Counted from the first letter of the stretch, positions 5,901 through 12,660 are shown. The stretch: DNA of 13,333 nucleotides from Elusimicrobiota bacterium (GCA_031258375.1 JAIRMX010000143.1:1-13333); one strand, 5' to 3'. The notes: generated by a model from the sequence alone, not told the origin. Numbers and translations are program-made.

Positions 5901-7343
5901 ATGGACAATATGCTTGAAGAAATTATAGATACTTTTAAAACCTACAATCCCTCGCAAGATACCGCGCTGATTGAAAAGGCTTATGATTTTGCAAAAAAAG
6001 CGCACGAAGGCCAAAAAAGACTTACCGGAGAGCCGTTTTTCACTCATGCGGTAGAAGTGGCTAAAATTCTGCTTGGCCATAAACTTGACGTTGAAACTAT
6101 TTCCGCCGCATTATTACACGACACCGTCGAAGATACCTCTACGACTGTCAAAGATATAGAAATTAATTTTAATAAAGAAATATCTGATATGGTCGCCGGT
6201 CTTACTAAAATAGACAAGTTCGAAAGTACTTCCACCGACGAAGCAACCGTTGAAAATTGGCGCAAAATGCTCATTGCGATATCCCATGACATACGCATAA
6301 TCCTGATAAAACTTGCCGATAGAACGCATAATATGAAAACTCTCCACGCGCTGCCTGCCAAAAGGCAGCAGGAAAAAGCTCTTGAAACTTTAAATTTATA
6401 CGCGCCGCTTGCGCAGCGGCTGGGGATGTTCGGCCTTAAAAACGAGCTTGAAGATTTGTCCTTTAAATATCTTCATCCCGAAGAATACGCCGCGCTTGAA
6501 GAAGGCGTGGAAAAGAAATCGGAATATCTTGATAAAAAACTTACGAAATTCAAAAATGCTTTGGGAACGGTTTTGGAAAACGAGCAAATTCCTTATAAAC
6601 TTCTTGCGCGCGTTAAAAGCCACTATTCGATTTATCGCAAAATGATAAAGCAGAATGCTTCTTTCAGCCAAATACAAGATCTTCTCGGCGTGCGGATAAT
6701 AACGGACACGGCGCTCGACTGTTATCGCGCGCTTGGCGCGCTGCATGCGAATTTTAAGCCGGTGGCCGGTTCCTTTACCGATTATATAGCCATGCCGAAA
6801 ATTAATATGTATCAAAGCATTCACACGACGATATTTTTTGAAGACACTCCGATAGAAGTGCAAATTCGCACGGAAGATATGCACCGCACCTGCGAATACG
6901 GAATTGCCGCGCATTGGAGATATAAATTAGGCTCTAAAGCCGACCCTCATCTTGATGAAAAATTAAATTGGATACGCCAGTGGATAGAATGGCAGCGGGA
7001 TTTAACCGCGCCGCGCGAGTTTCTGGAAAGTTTTCAGACCGATATTAACCTCAATCAAATTTTTGTTTTCACGCCAAAAGGCGACGTTAAAGTCCTGCCC
7101 GAACACGCCACTCCGCTGGATTTTGCCTATCTAGTTCATACCGAAATCGGAGAGCATTACTCCGGCGCGCTTGTAAATAAAAAGATGGCCAAAATGAACA
7201 GCGAGCTTAAAAGCGGCGACGTTTGCGAAATACAAACTAAAAAACACGCCGAACCCAAACTGCAGTGGCTTGAAGCCGCGCGCACGGCGCGCGCGCGTTC
7301 TAAAATAAAAGTATATTTGCGCGGCAAAGGAATCGACTTATGA
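5901..7343 (+). CDS. Short RelA/SpoT homologue (HD hydrolase, synthetase and TGS domains)
   Basis: RSH enzymes make and degrade the alarmone (p)ppGpp. The HD hydrolase domain occupies about residues 20-180 with His49, His73-Asp74, Glu77-Asp78, Asp140 and Asn144 all in place, so hydrolase activity is expected. The synthetase domain (about 200-340) keeps Arg237, Lys239, Lys247, Asp260, Tyr304, His308, Glu319 and Gln321. The motif normally RxKD in bifunctional enzymes (ExDD in RelA) reads SFTD at 291-294. A TGS domain covers about 385-445, after which the protein ends at residue 480. Full-length RSH proteins continue for roughly 250 more residues through helical, zinc-finger and ACT/RRM regions. 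No trace of these is found downstream in any frame; a different gene begins at the stop. It is third in the operon, 21 bp after lpxB. No clear ribosome site precedes the ATG; ATG at 5910 is an alternative start. Confidence 0.93.
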   Translation: MDNMLEEIIDTFKTYNPSQDTALIEKAYDFAKKAHEGQKRLTGEPFFTHAVEVAKILLGHKLDVETISAALLHDTVEDTSTTVKDIEINFNKEISDMVAGLTKIDKFESTSTDEATVENWRKMLIAISHDIRIILIKLADRTHNMKTLHALPAKRQQEKALETLNLYAPLAQRLGMFGLKNELEDLSFKYLHPEEYAALEEGVEKKSEYLDKKLTKFKNALGTVLENEQIPYKLLARVKSHYSIYRKMIKQNASFSQIQDLLGVRIITDTALDCYRALGALHANFKPVAGSFTDYIAMPKINMYQSIHTTIFFEDTPIEVQIRTEDMHRTCEYGIAAHWRYKLGSKADPHLDEKLNWIRQWIEWQRDLTAPREFLESFQTDINLNQIFVFTPKGDVKVLPEHATPLDFAYLVHTEIGEHYSGALVNKKMAKMNSELKSGDVCEIQTKKHAEPKLQWLEAARTARARSKIKVYLRGKGIDL

Positions 7344-7696
7344 CGGATAATATAATGCCGGTTGTCTCGACGCCGCAAAATGTTTCAAATAATATTTCCT
7401 GCTGGAAATGCGGGAAACAAATTGAAGCGGCGGATAATTATTGCAAGTACTGCGGCAAAGGGCAGGGCTCCCATATTTATTTTTATTATAAACACTGGGG
7501 CGTATGGATTTTATTTTTTATTATCGGCCCGTTTAATTTATGGTTTCTTTGGCGTTCGCCGATTATAAAAATTAAGTGGAAACTTATTTACGGCGCGGTT
7601 TTTCTGTTTTTATCCTGCTGGGTTTGTTATATTTTTTACAAAGCCGTTTTAAAAATTTTTGACACCTATGCCTATTTTCTGAATATTCCGTTTTAA
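7340..7696 (+). CDS. Small zinc-ribbon membrane protein
   Basis: This 118-residue protein starts with ATG overlapping the RSH stop (ATGA) and has an AAAGGA ribosome site about 10 nt upstream, so translation is probably coupled to RSH. It has an N-terminal zinc ribbon with two CxxC knuckles, CWKC at 21-24 and CKYC at 35-38. Two hydrophobic segments follow, at about 52-71 and 82-101, separated by a short basic loop, so the zinc ribbon and short C-terminus should be on the same side of the membrane. No catalytic motif is visible. Zinc-ribbon plus membrane-helix proteins of this size are common and mostly uncharacterised, and I do not assign a function. It is the last gene of the operon; the next promoter lies 12 bp beyond its stop. 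Confidence 0.8.
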   Translation: MTDNIMPVVSTPQNVSNNISCWKCGKQIEAADNYCKYCGKGQGSHIYFYYKHWGVWILFFIIGPFNLWFLWRSPIIKIKWKLIYGAVFLFLSCWVCYIFYKAVLKIFDTYAYFLNIPF

Positions 7697-7707
7697 TAAT
7701 TGTTTTT

Positions 7708-7716
7708 TGATATAAT
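7708..7716 (+). promoter_or_regulatory. Extended -10 promoter ahead of the structured region
   Basis: TGATATAAT, identical to the element upstream of the lpxB operon, lies 12 bp after the zinc-ribbon gene. Transcription would start near 7723 and read into the hairpin-rich region that follows. No open reading frame with a ribosome site starts downstream until the pilin at 8165. Confidence 0.5.
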
Positions 7717-7722
7717 ATTTTT

Positions 7723-8015
7723 AGTACTTAAAACGCTGCGTAGCGAACCGGCGGCAGGAGGATTAAAAGTAGTAAACGCAAGCTTAAAAAGCTTATTACA
7801 ATTTGATTCTGTTTTTGGTAGTTCCCGCAAGGGAACAAGCTTTTGAGATATCAAAGGCACTGATAAAACCAAAGACAGCTCGTTATCAGGCACAAAATAT
7901 CGGAACTTATAATCCCGATGTTTTGTGCCGAGCGTTTACCGCCTTCGGGCGGTAAACCACGGCTGTTATGTTTTGGGTTACTGCAAGAAGCTCAAATATA
8001 ACGGCCGTTTTTGTT
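7723..8015 (+). ncRNA. Candidate structured non-coding RNA (about 290 nt)
   Basis: Between an extended -10 promoter and a terminator-like hairpin, the RNA strand can form nine helices: CGCU/AGCG at 7734-7745; GUAGUAA/UUAUUAC at 7769-7799 with an inner GCUU/AAGC; an 11-bp long-range helix pairing 7809-7819 with 7868-7878; GUUCCC-GCAA-GGGAAC at 7821-7836 with a GNRA tetraloop; 7840-7846 with 7851-7857; 7860-7866 with 7883-7889; a 14-15-bp hairpin at 7889-7929; a 10-bp stem closed by UUCG at 7934-7957; and the terminator stem at 7959-8008. The helix at 7860-7889 encloses one strand of the long-range helix, which makes a pseudoknot. Several pairings need one G-U, but most are exact. I find no tmRNA tag or tRNA-like ends, no RNase P core sequence and no SRP loop. 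The RNA may act in trans or be a leader for the downstream pilin. Function is unknown. Confidence 0.5.
7959..8013 (+). terminator. Terminator-like hairpin ending the candidate RNA
   Basis: ACGGCTGTTAT (7959-7969) pairs with ATAACGGCCGT (7998-8008) through 11 bp including one G-U. A T-run interrupted by one G follows directly (8008-8014). The 28-nt loop is longer than usual, which lowers confidence. Confidence 0.5.
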
Positions 8016-8020
8016 TGGTT

Positions 8021-8061
8021 TTGTCATTGCCCAAATTTGTAATCGGGGGCGAGTATGACAA
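8021..8061. repeat. Dispersed intergenic palindrome, first copy
   Basis: TTGTCAT (8021-8027) and ATGACAA (8055-8061) enclose GCCC (8029-8032) and GGGC (8047-8050). The TTGTCAT...ATGACAA ends are the hallmark of short REP-like palindromes seen in intergenic DNA of several AT-rich bacteria. It begins a few bases after the terminator-like hairpin. Confidence 0.45.
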
Positions 8062-8097
8062 CATTGAGACCTTTAAAATATATACTCGTTGGAATTA

Positions 8098-8133
8098 ACC
8101 CTCGAATGTTTTTATCGGATGCGGGTATGACAA
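8098..8133. repeat. Degenerate intergenic palindrome, second copy
   Basis: ACCC (8098-8101) and GGGT (8123-8126) flank a CGA...TCG inner pair, and the unit ends in GGGTATGACAA, close to the GAGTATGACAA that ends the copy at 8021-8061. The left end is decayed. It lies just upstream of the second pilin. Confidence 0.35.
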
Positions 8134-8164
8134 AGCTGGAAAATAAAAAATAACGAGGTAAATT

Positions 8165-8680
8165 ATGAAAAATAAAAAAGGGTTCACTCTAATAGAATTA
8201 TTAGTTGTCGTATTAATAATCGTCATTCTCGCCGCCATTGCTTTGCCGCAATACCGGCTTGCCGTAAATAAAAGCAAAACTGCTCAAATTATGTCTTTGA
8301 TAAAAAATATTGGAGAAGCGCAGCAAATATATTATTTAACAAATGATAAATACGCCGAAAAATTTGAAGATTTGGATATAAGTCTTCCCAAAGACGCTAC
8401 TTCCTGCGGTACTAATGGCGTTTATACTACCGATTGTAAAAATATTTGAGTCTGGCAACTTACTATAGCCCCCGAATCTTATTACGGCGGTATGTATAAG
8501 GCTTATGCTCCCAAATTACCGCGGATACGATTTACCAATAAAGTAGTAAACGCTCAGAAAGGTCTTGCTTGTATCGCGCCTTTATCGGATAAAATGGCAG
8601 ATAAAATTTGCCAACTTTTAGGCGGCAGGGTTACGGATGCCGGCGTTACTTCTGACAATAATTTTTACGCGCTAAATTAA
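8165..8680 (+). pseudogene. Type IV pilin-like gene interrupted by one in-frame TGA
   Basis: The gene starts with a good ribosome site (GAGGT, 5 nt before the ATG at 8165) and encodes a classic prepilin leader MKNKKG followed by FTLIE and the hydrophobic helix LLVVVLIIVILAAIALPQYR. After 94 codons it meets TGA at 8447-8449. The same frame then stays open to TAA at 8678-8680, and the second half is clearly pilin: DKICQLLGG matches EKICKAIGT near the end of the pilin at 2811-3365. The full reading would be about 171 residues, normal for the family. A single base change explains the break (for example CGA or TGG to TGA). TGA is a normal stop elsewhere in the window, so recoding is unlikely. The truncated product would keep the helix but lose most of the head domain. 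The break could also be a sequencing error, which the sequence alone cannot exclude. Confidence 0.8.
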
Positions 8681-8785
8681 TGAACAAAAAAACGCAGTTT
8701 ACATGCGGAGCTATTTAAGTATTGGCAATTAATTTACGCCGTTAATATATAAATTTTGTTCCGGTCTGAAGAGTTCCATTTTTTG

Positions 8786-8791
8786 TATAAT
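8786..8791 (+). promoter_or_regulatory. -10 box immediately upstream of murC (leaderless transcript?)
   Basis: TATAAT preceded by TTTTG lies only 6 bp before the ATG at 8798. Transcription starting 6-7 bp after the hexamer would begin at or next to the start codon. No ribosome site is present before the ATG. The rest of the 8681-8785 gap shows nothing I can support. Confidence 0.45.
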
Positions 8792-8797
8792 AAAATA

Positions 8798-10159
8798 ATG
8801 AAAATACATTTTGTCGGTATCGGAGGCATTGGAATGAGCGCGCTTGCGCAGCTTCACGCTATGGCCGGCGAAGAAGTGACGGGATCCGACAGACTTATTA
8901 ACAGAGGGCACACGCAACTCTCCGTATGGACCGCGTTGAAAAAGCTCGGCGTAAAAATTTACCCTCAAGACGGCAGCGGCATAGATAAAAAAACGGATAG
9001 GGTAATTTTAACTTCCGCCATAGAGCCTGATAATATTGAAATTACAAAAGCCAAAGATTTAAATATCTCGATTTTGCACCGTTCGGAAATGCTGGCGGAA
9101 CAAGTAAAAAATTCTTTTACTATAGCAATTTCCGGAACAAGCGGCAAAAGCACGACCGCGGCAATGTTATTTGAGATTTTAAGACGCGCCGGCAAAGAGC
9201 CTTCTTTAATTACCGGAGGGCTTTTGTCGTCTTTGCAGGAAGAAGGTTATTACGGCAATGTTTATAAAGGCAAAAGCGATATTTTAGTTATTGAAGCCGA
9301 TGAAAGCGACGGCACTCTGGTCAATTATCACCCTAAAATCGGCATTATGCTTAACCTCGCCAAAGATCATAAGGAACTGGACGTGCTGAAAGGATATTTC
9401 CAAAAATTTAGTATTAACTGCGGCGTTTTTATTATTAATGAAGAAGAAAAAGGCCTTAAAGAAATCGCGGGGCAATACAAAACTTTCGGATTAAAAAAAG
9501 GCCAAACGCGCGCGCAAAATTTAAAAACTACGGGTTTTGGTTCAATTTTTACTATCGACAATATTCCGTTTAAAATAAAACTGCCCGGCGAGCATTATGT
9601 AAAAAACGCTTTAGCGGCAACTGCGGCGGCACGAGAACTCGGAGTGGATTTGCAAACAATTTCGCAGGCTTTGGCCGACTTTAAAGGCGTTTACAGACGT
9701 TTCAATACCGTAGGAGCGGTCAATAATATTGAAGTTATAGACGATTTTGCGCATAATCCGCATAAAATATCCGCGACTTTAAAAGCGGCGCATTTGCGCG
9801 GCAAAAGAGTTTTGGCGTTTTTTCAGCCGCATGCCCACGCGTCGGTGCAATTATTGCATAAAGAATTTATTGAAGAATTGTCAAAAAATATAAAAGCAAA
9901 AGACAAATTTTGGCTGGGCGAAATCTACTATGCCGGCGGCAGCGTGCCGGAGGGCGTATCTTCCAAAATTATATACGACGGATTAAAAAAGAAAAAAATC
10001 CCTGTAAAATTCGCCGCAAAACGGGAAAAAGCGCCCGCAGATATCGCAAAAGCCGCAAAACCCGGAGACGTCGTTTTAGTACTCGGCGCAAGAGACCCTT
10101 CTTTAACGGATTTTGCAAAACAGATATTCAAAAAAATACAAACTCGCTTTATTGACTAA
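8798..10159 (+). CDS. murC: MurC-type Mur ligase, probable UDP-N-acetylmuramate--L-alanine ligase (divergent)
   Basis: MurC adds L-alanine to UDP-MurNAc using ATP, the first step of the peptidoglycan stem peptide, in the cytoplasm. This 453-residue protein begins MKIHFVGIGGIGMSALA, the MurC/Mpl nucleotide-sugar domain, and has the ATP loop GTSGKSTT at 113-120, EADESDG near 166-172, the DH pair at 190-191, YRRF at 299-302 and DDFAHNPHKI at 315-324. Several places depart from textbook MurC: NLAKDHKELD instead of NIDADHMDxY, HNPHKI instead of HHPTEI, and FQPHAHAS instead of FQPHRYSR. These resemble a MurC-like branch, and Mpl (murein peptide ligase) is the other candidate. I prefer MurC because an essential ligase is needed and the N-terminal domain fits well. 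The start is the only ATG beginning the conserved domain; the frame is open for 14 codons upstream without a good start. It stands alone, away from murD. Confidence 0.8.
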   Translation: MKIHFVGIGGIGMSALAQLHAMAGEEVTGSDRLINRGHTQLSVWTALKKLGVKIYPQDGSGIDKKTDRVILTSAIEPDNIEITKAKDLNISILHRSEMLAEQVKNSFTIAISGTSGKSTTAAMLFEILRRAGKEPSLITGGLLSSLQEEGYYGNVYKGKSDILVIEADESDGTLVNYHPKIGIMLNLAKDHKELDVLKGYFQKFSINCGVFIINEEEKGLKEIAGQYKTFGLKKGQTRAQNLKTTGFGSIFTIDNIPFKIKLPGEHYVKNALAATAAARELGVDLQTISQALADFKGVYRRFNTVGAVNNIEVIDDFAHNPHKISATLKAAHLRGKRVLAFFQPHAHASVQLLHKEFIEELSKNIKAKDKFWLGEIYYAGGSVPEGVSSKIIYDGLKKKKIPVKFAAKREKAPADIAKAAKPGDVVLVLGARDPSLTDFAKQIFKKIQTRFID

Positions 10160-10276
10160 AATAAATATTAAAGAGTATTATCTTAATTGGGACTAAGTCT
10201 CATATCTTTAATCCTCTTCTCTTTTTACGAATGCCAAATTTATCCCGACGTAGAAAAATAATAATTTAAGGTGTTC

Positions 10277-10305
10277 TTGCAAAAAAAGTCGTTTATTGCT
10301 AAAAT
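10277..10305 (+). promoter_or_regulatory. Sigma70-type promoter of the exported-protein gene
   Basis: TTGCAA (10277-10282) and TAAAAT (10300-10305) are separated by exactly 17 bp. Transcription should start near 10312, inside the palindrome that follows. Upstream, 10160-10276 is AT-rich spacer with nothing else I can support. Confidence 0.6.
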
Positions 10306-10307
10306 TA

Positions 10308-10331
10308 TTATGTTAGTAGATACTAACATAA
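10308..10331. promoter_or_regulatory. Perfect palindromic operator candidate over +1
   Basis: TTATGTTAGTA (10308-10318) and TACTAACATAA (10321-10331) form a perfect 11-bp inverted repeat with only 2 bp between the arms. It begins 3 bp after the -10 box, covers the predicted start of transcription and ends about 10 bp before the ribosome site. The tiny spacer favours a DNA operator for a dimeric repressor over an RNA hairpin. I cannot name the regulator family. Confidence 0.6.
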
Positions 10332-10351
10332 ATACAGAAAAGGAGATTATG

Positions 10352-11158
10352 ATGAAAAAAACATTTCGGAAAATTCTAATCGCGGTAGCAGTGACAGCCG
10401 CTGTTCCGCTTTGTTCCTTTGGGCAAAGAATGTATACGAAAAATTATACGCTTGCAATAATTACGGGGGCAAGTAGAATACAAAAGTTCATAGAAATGAA
10501 TGAAGCTCTGTTTTATCTTGACGGCGCACCGTTTTTAAGCAGCCGCGCCCCGTACAGAAGAGAGTATCTTTCTAAAATAGGAATACCGGCAAATGTATCC
10601 TGCTACAATAATGATATAGACTACAGCGGCGAATTTATATATCCGGAAGATATTGTTAAAATAGAAATATATAAATCTGACCGTTGGCTGCATCCACGTC
10701 TACGTGCAGGAAAGAAGGATGTTCATATGTATACCCTTCACAAAATTAAAATTGTCGGTAAAGATAACTCGCGCTCGGCTAGCAAAATAATGTTTCTACA
10801 TGCGCATGATCCCATATATTGCGAAATAGATAAAGCCTTTTCATCGGAGCAAGCGAAGAAGGCGGAAGTATTGCATAATGAATTTATGAAAACGTTTAGG
10901 CCTAATAAAGAATTAGTGCCTACGACGGAAAACTATAGGCCGCCCGTAAAAATTGAAACAGATAAAGACAAAGGGGAAATAGTTACATATGAAAATTTTA
11001 ATCACCCTGCTCGGATATATATTCCAAAAAATGAAACTTCTGCAATTAAAAAATCCGAGATAACCGAACTTTTTAAAAAATATCATGCTACGTATAAAGA
11101 CTACTTGGGGGAAGGATTGAATAAACGTTTAGAGCAGGAAAGAAGAAGATTAATTTAA
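10352..11158 (+). CDS. Exported protein of unknown function
   Basis: The 268-residue product has a typical Sec signal peptide: basic MKKTFRK, a hydrophobic core to about residue 20 and a likely cut after SFG at 22-24, so it should act in the periplasm or outer membrane. The ATG at 10352 is chosen because AAGGAG at 10340-10345 is 6 nt upstream; the adjacent ATG at 10349 is 3 nt from it and less likely. The mature part has a segment (about 51-110) with FYLDGAPF and later YPEDIVKIEIYKS. This vaguely resembles the 'DG...PEDI..IE' pattern of TonB-receptor plug or carboxypeptidase-regulatory domains, but no barrel follows, so I do not rely on it. The C-terminus is strongly charged and probably helical. 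I do not recognise the family. It is a single-gene unit with its own promoter, palindromic operator candidate and terminator, which suggests tight conditional expression. Confidence 0.8.
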   Translation: MKKTFRKILIAVAVTAAVPLCSFGQRMYTKNYTLAIITGASRIQKFIEMNEALFYLDGAPFLSSRAPYRREYLSKIGIPANVSCYNNDIDYSGEFIYPEDIVKIEIYKSDRWLHPRLRAGKKDVHMYTLHKIKIVGKDNSRSASKIMFLHAHDPIYCEIDKAFSSEQAKKAEVLHNEFMKTFRPNKELVPTTENYRPPVKIETDKDKGEIVTYENFNHPARIYIPKNETSAIKKSEITELFKKYHATYKDYLGEGLNKRLEQERRRLI

Positions 11159-11178
11159 TCCTAAATTTCGGAAGCCTT

Positions 11179-11213
11179 AAAAAACCCTTAGCAAAAAATA
11201 CTAAGGGTTTTTT
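11179..11213. terminator. Bidirectional terminator between convergent genes
   Basis: AAAAAACCCTTAG (11179-11191) pairs with CTAAGGGTTTTTT (11201-11213) around a 9-nt A-rich loop. The T-run on the top strand ends the exported-protein gene; the A-run read on the bottom strand gives a T-run beyond murD. The murD stop codon lies within the right arm. Confidence 0.85.
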
Positions 11214-12574
11214 CTTATATATTCGTATACGGCGTCTTTGAATTTTTCGCCGCGCTCCTCAAAATTTTTGAACTGGTCAAAAGACGCGCAGGCGGGAGAA
11301 AGCAGCAGAATATCTCCAACCGCCGCTTTTTCAAAAATATATTTAACGGCGTTATAAATATCGCCTTTATCGGCAAGACGGCAATGACCGTTAAGCGCCC
11401 GTTTAATATTTTGCGTCGCCTCTCCTATAAGCACGGCTTCTTTGCAATGTTTTTTTAGAAGCGGGATAAGAGGATTATAGGGAAAACCTTTATCGCGTCC
11501 GCCTAAAATCAGCCATATTTTATTTGCGCTCTGCAAGGATTTAAGCGCGATTGCCGTGGAATCAACGTTTGTCGATTTTGAATCGTTATAACATTTTATG
11601 CCTTTATATTCGGCGAAAAATTCTATTCTGTGCTCAAGGGCGTTAAATTTGTTGAAAGCGCGCTGTATCGCTACAGCGGGAACCCCGCCGGCCAAACTCA
11701 TTAACGCCGCCGCCATAGCGTTTTCCACATTATGCACTCCAAGAAGAGCAGAAGGCGGCCTTATGCGATGCCCGCAGGCAAAAATCATTTCATCGCCGTC
11801 ATAGAAGATATCGCTTCGTCCGCTGTGTTTTGGAGACGAAGAAAACGTAAGGACTTTGCATTTGGCTTCTTTTAATTCTCGAACGCAAATCGTATCCGAC
11901 CCGTTTGTAACAAAAGTCTGCGCGCCGGCCTGACTTTTAAATATTTTAGATTTTGCATTAATATAATTTTTTAGACTTCCATGATGTTCAAGATGGTCGG
12001 GCGTTATGTTCAAAACCGCGCTTACATCCGGCCTGAAATAAGAACTGTCCTCCAGTTGATAGCTGGAAACTTCTACAACGATTATGCTTCCGGCTTTGAT
12101 TTTATCTGCGACTTCAGACAACGGTTTGCCGACATTTCCCGTCATATAGACTTTGCGGCCTTTGCCTTCCGATTTTACGTATTGGCGCATTATTGCGGCA
12201 AGCATATTCGTAGTCGTCGTCTTGCCGTTTGTTCCCGTAATAGCGAAAACTTTTATATTCTTCGGGGCAAAAGCCAGTGCAATTTCCAGTTCGCTAAAAA
12301 TAGGCTTGCCGAGTTTTTTGAATCGCTTTATTATTTTGTGATTATGCGAAATACCCGGACTTTTTACCATAAAATCGCATTCGAAAATCTTTGAACTGTG
12401 ACCGCCGGTTTCAATTTCCACGCCTTTTAAAGAGGAAGGAGTTTCAGCGTAAGTCTCTTCGCTCAGTAAAATTTTAAATCCGCGTCTTTTTAATAATTTC
12501 GCAACGGCAATACCGCTTTTGCCCGCGCCTAAAACGCAGGCTTTTTTATTTTTGAATTTTTTAGGATCAAACAT
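11201..12574 (-). CDS. murD: UDP-N-acetylmuramoyl-L-alanine--D-glutamate ligase
   Basis: MurD adds D-glutamate to UDP-MurNAc-L-Ala using ATP, the second step of stem-peptide synthesis in the cytoplasm. The 457-residue protein has LGAGKSGIA at 15-23, the ATP loop GTNGKTTT at 114-121, EVSSYQLE at 168-175, NITPDHLEHHGS at 189-200, the lysine expected to be carbamylated at 208 (in AKSKIF), HNVENAMAA at 281-289, LEHRIEFF at 313-320, NDSKSTNVDS at 330-339, GGRDKG at 358-363 and the closing LLSPACASFDQFKNFEERG. All the expected Mur ligase residues are present and the length is normal. No strong ribosome site precedes the ATG at 12574, but a TATAAT lies about 56 bp upstream. It is alone and converges on the exported-protein gene, not in a division-and-cell-wall cluster. 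Confidence 0.96.
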   Translation of the reverse strand: MFDPKKFKNKKACVLGAGKSGIAVAKLLKRRGFKILLSEETYAETPSSLKGVEIETGGHSSKIFECDFMVKSPGISHNHKIIKRFKKLGKPIFSELEIALAFAPKNIKVFAITGTNGKTTTTNMLAAIMRQYVKSEGKGRKVYMTGNVGKPLSEVADKIKAGSIIVVEVSSYQLEDSSYFRPDVSAVLNITPDHLEHHGSLKNYINAKSKIFKSQAGAQTFVTNGSDTICVRELKEAKCKVLTFSSSPKHSGRSDIFYDGDEMIFACGHRIRPPSALLGVHNVENAMAAALMSLAGGVPAVAIQRAFNKFNALEHRIEFFAEYKGIKCYNDSKSTNVDSTAIALKSLQSANKIWLILGGRDKGFPYNPLIPLLKKHCKEAVLIGEATQNIKRALNGHCRLADKGDIYNAVKYIFEKAAVGDILLLSPACASFDQFKNFEERGEKFKDAVYEYIRKNP

Positions 12575-12629
12575 AATATTTAAAATATCCGCCCGAACGT
12601 TATCATAAAGATAATAATACTATTTTGAA

Positions 12630-12635
12630 ATTATA
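12630..12635 (-). promoter_or_regulatory. -10 box for murD
   Basis: TATAAT on the reverse strand, preceded by TTTTGC, would start transcription near 12623 and give a leader of about 49 nt. The -35 region is only a weak T-rich stretch. Confidence 0.4.
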
Positions 12636-12660
12636 GCAAAATAAGAAGCGAAAAATCAGA

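Noticed and set aside
7766..7779. The 14-mer AAAGTAGTAAACGC recurs at 8540-8553 inside the pilin pseudogene.
   Set aside because: One shared 14-mer is not far from chance for a window of this size and composition, and the flanks are unrelated.
7693..7893. A 66-codon reading frame on the reverse strand overlapping the candidate RNA.
   Set aside because: It has no ribosome site, no recognisable protein features and lies across several strong helices; it is better explained as chance in structured sequence.
7723..8015. Reading the hairpin region as tmRNA or RNase P RNA.
   Set aside because: There is no tag reading frame ending in Leu-Ala-Ala, no tRNA-like ends, and none of the conserved RNase P core sequence that I know.
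8447..8449. TGA as a sense codon in the second pilin.
   Set aside because: TGA is used as the normal stop of the RSH gene and of the first pilin, so a different genetic code is unlikely.
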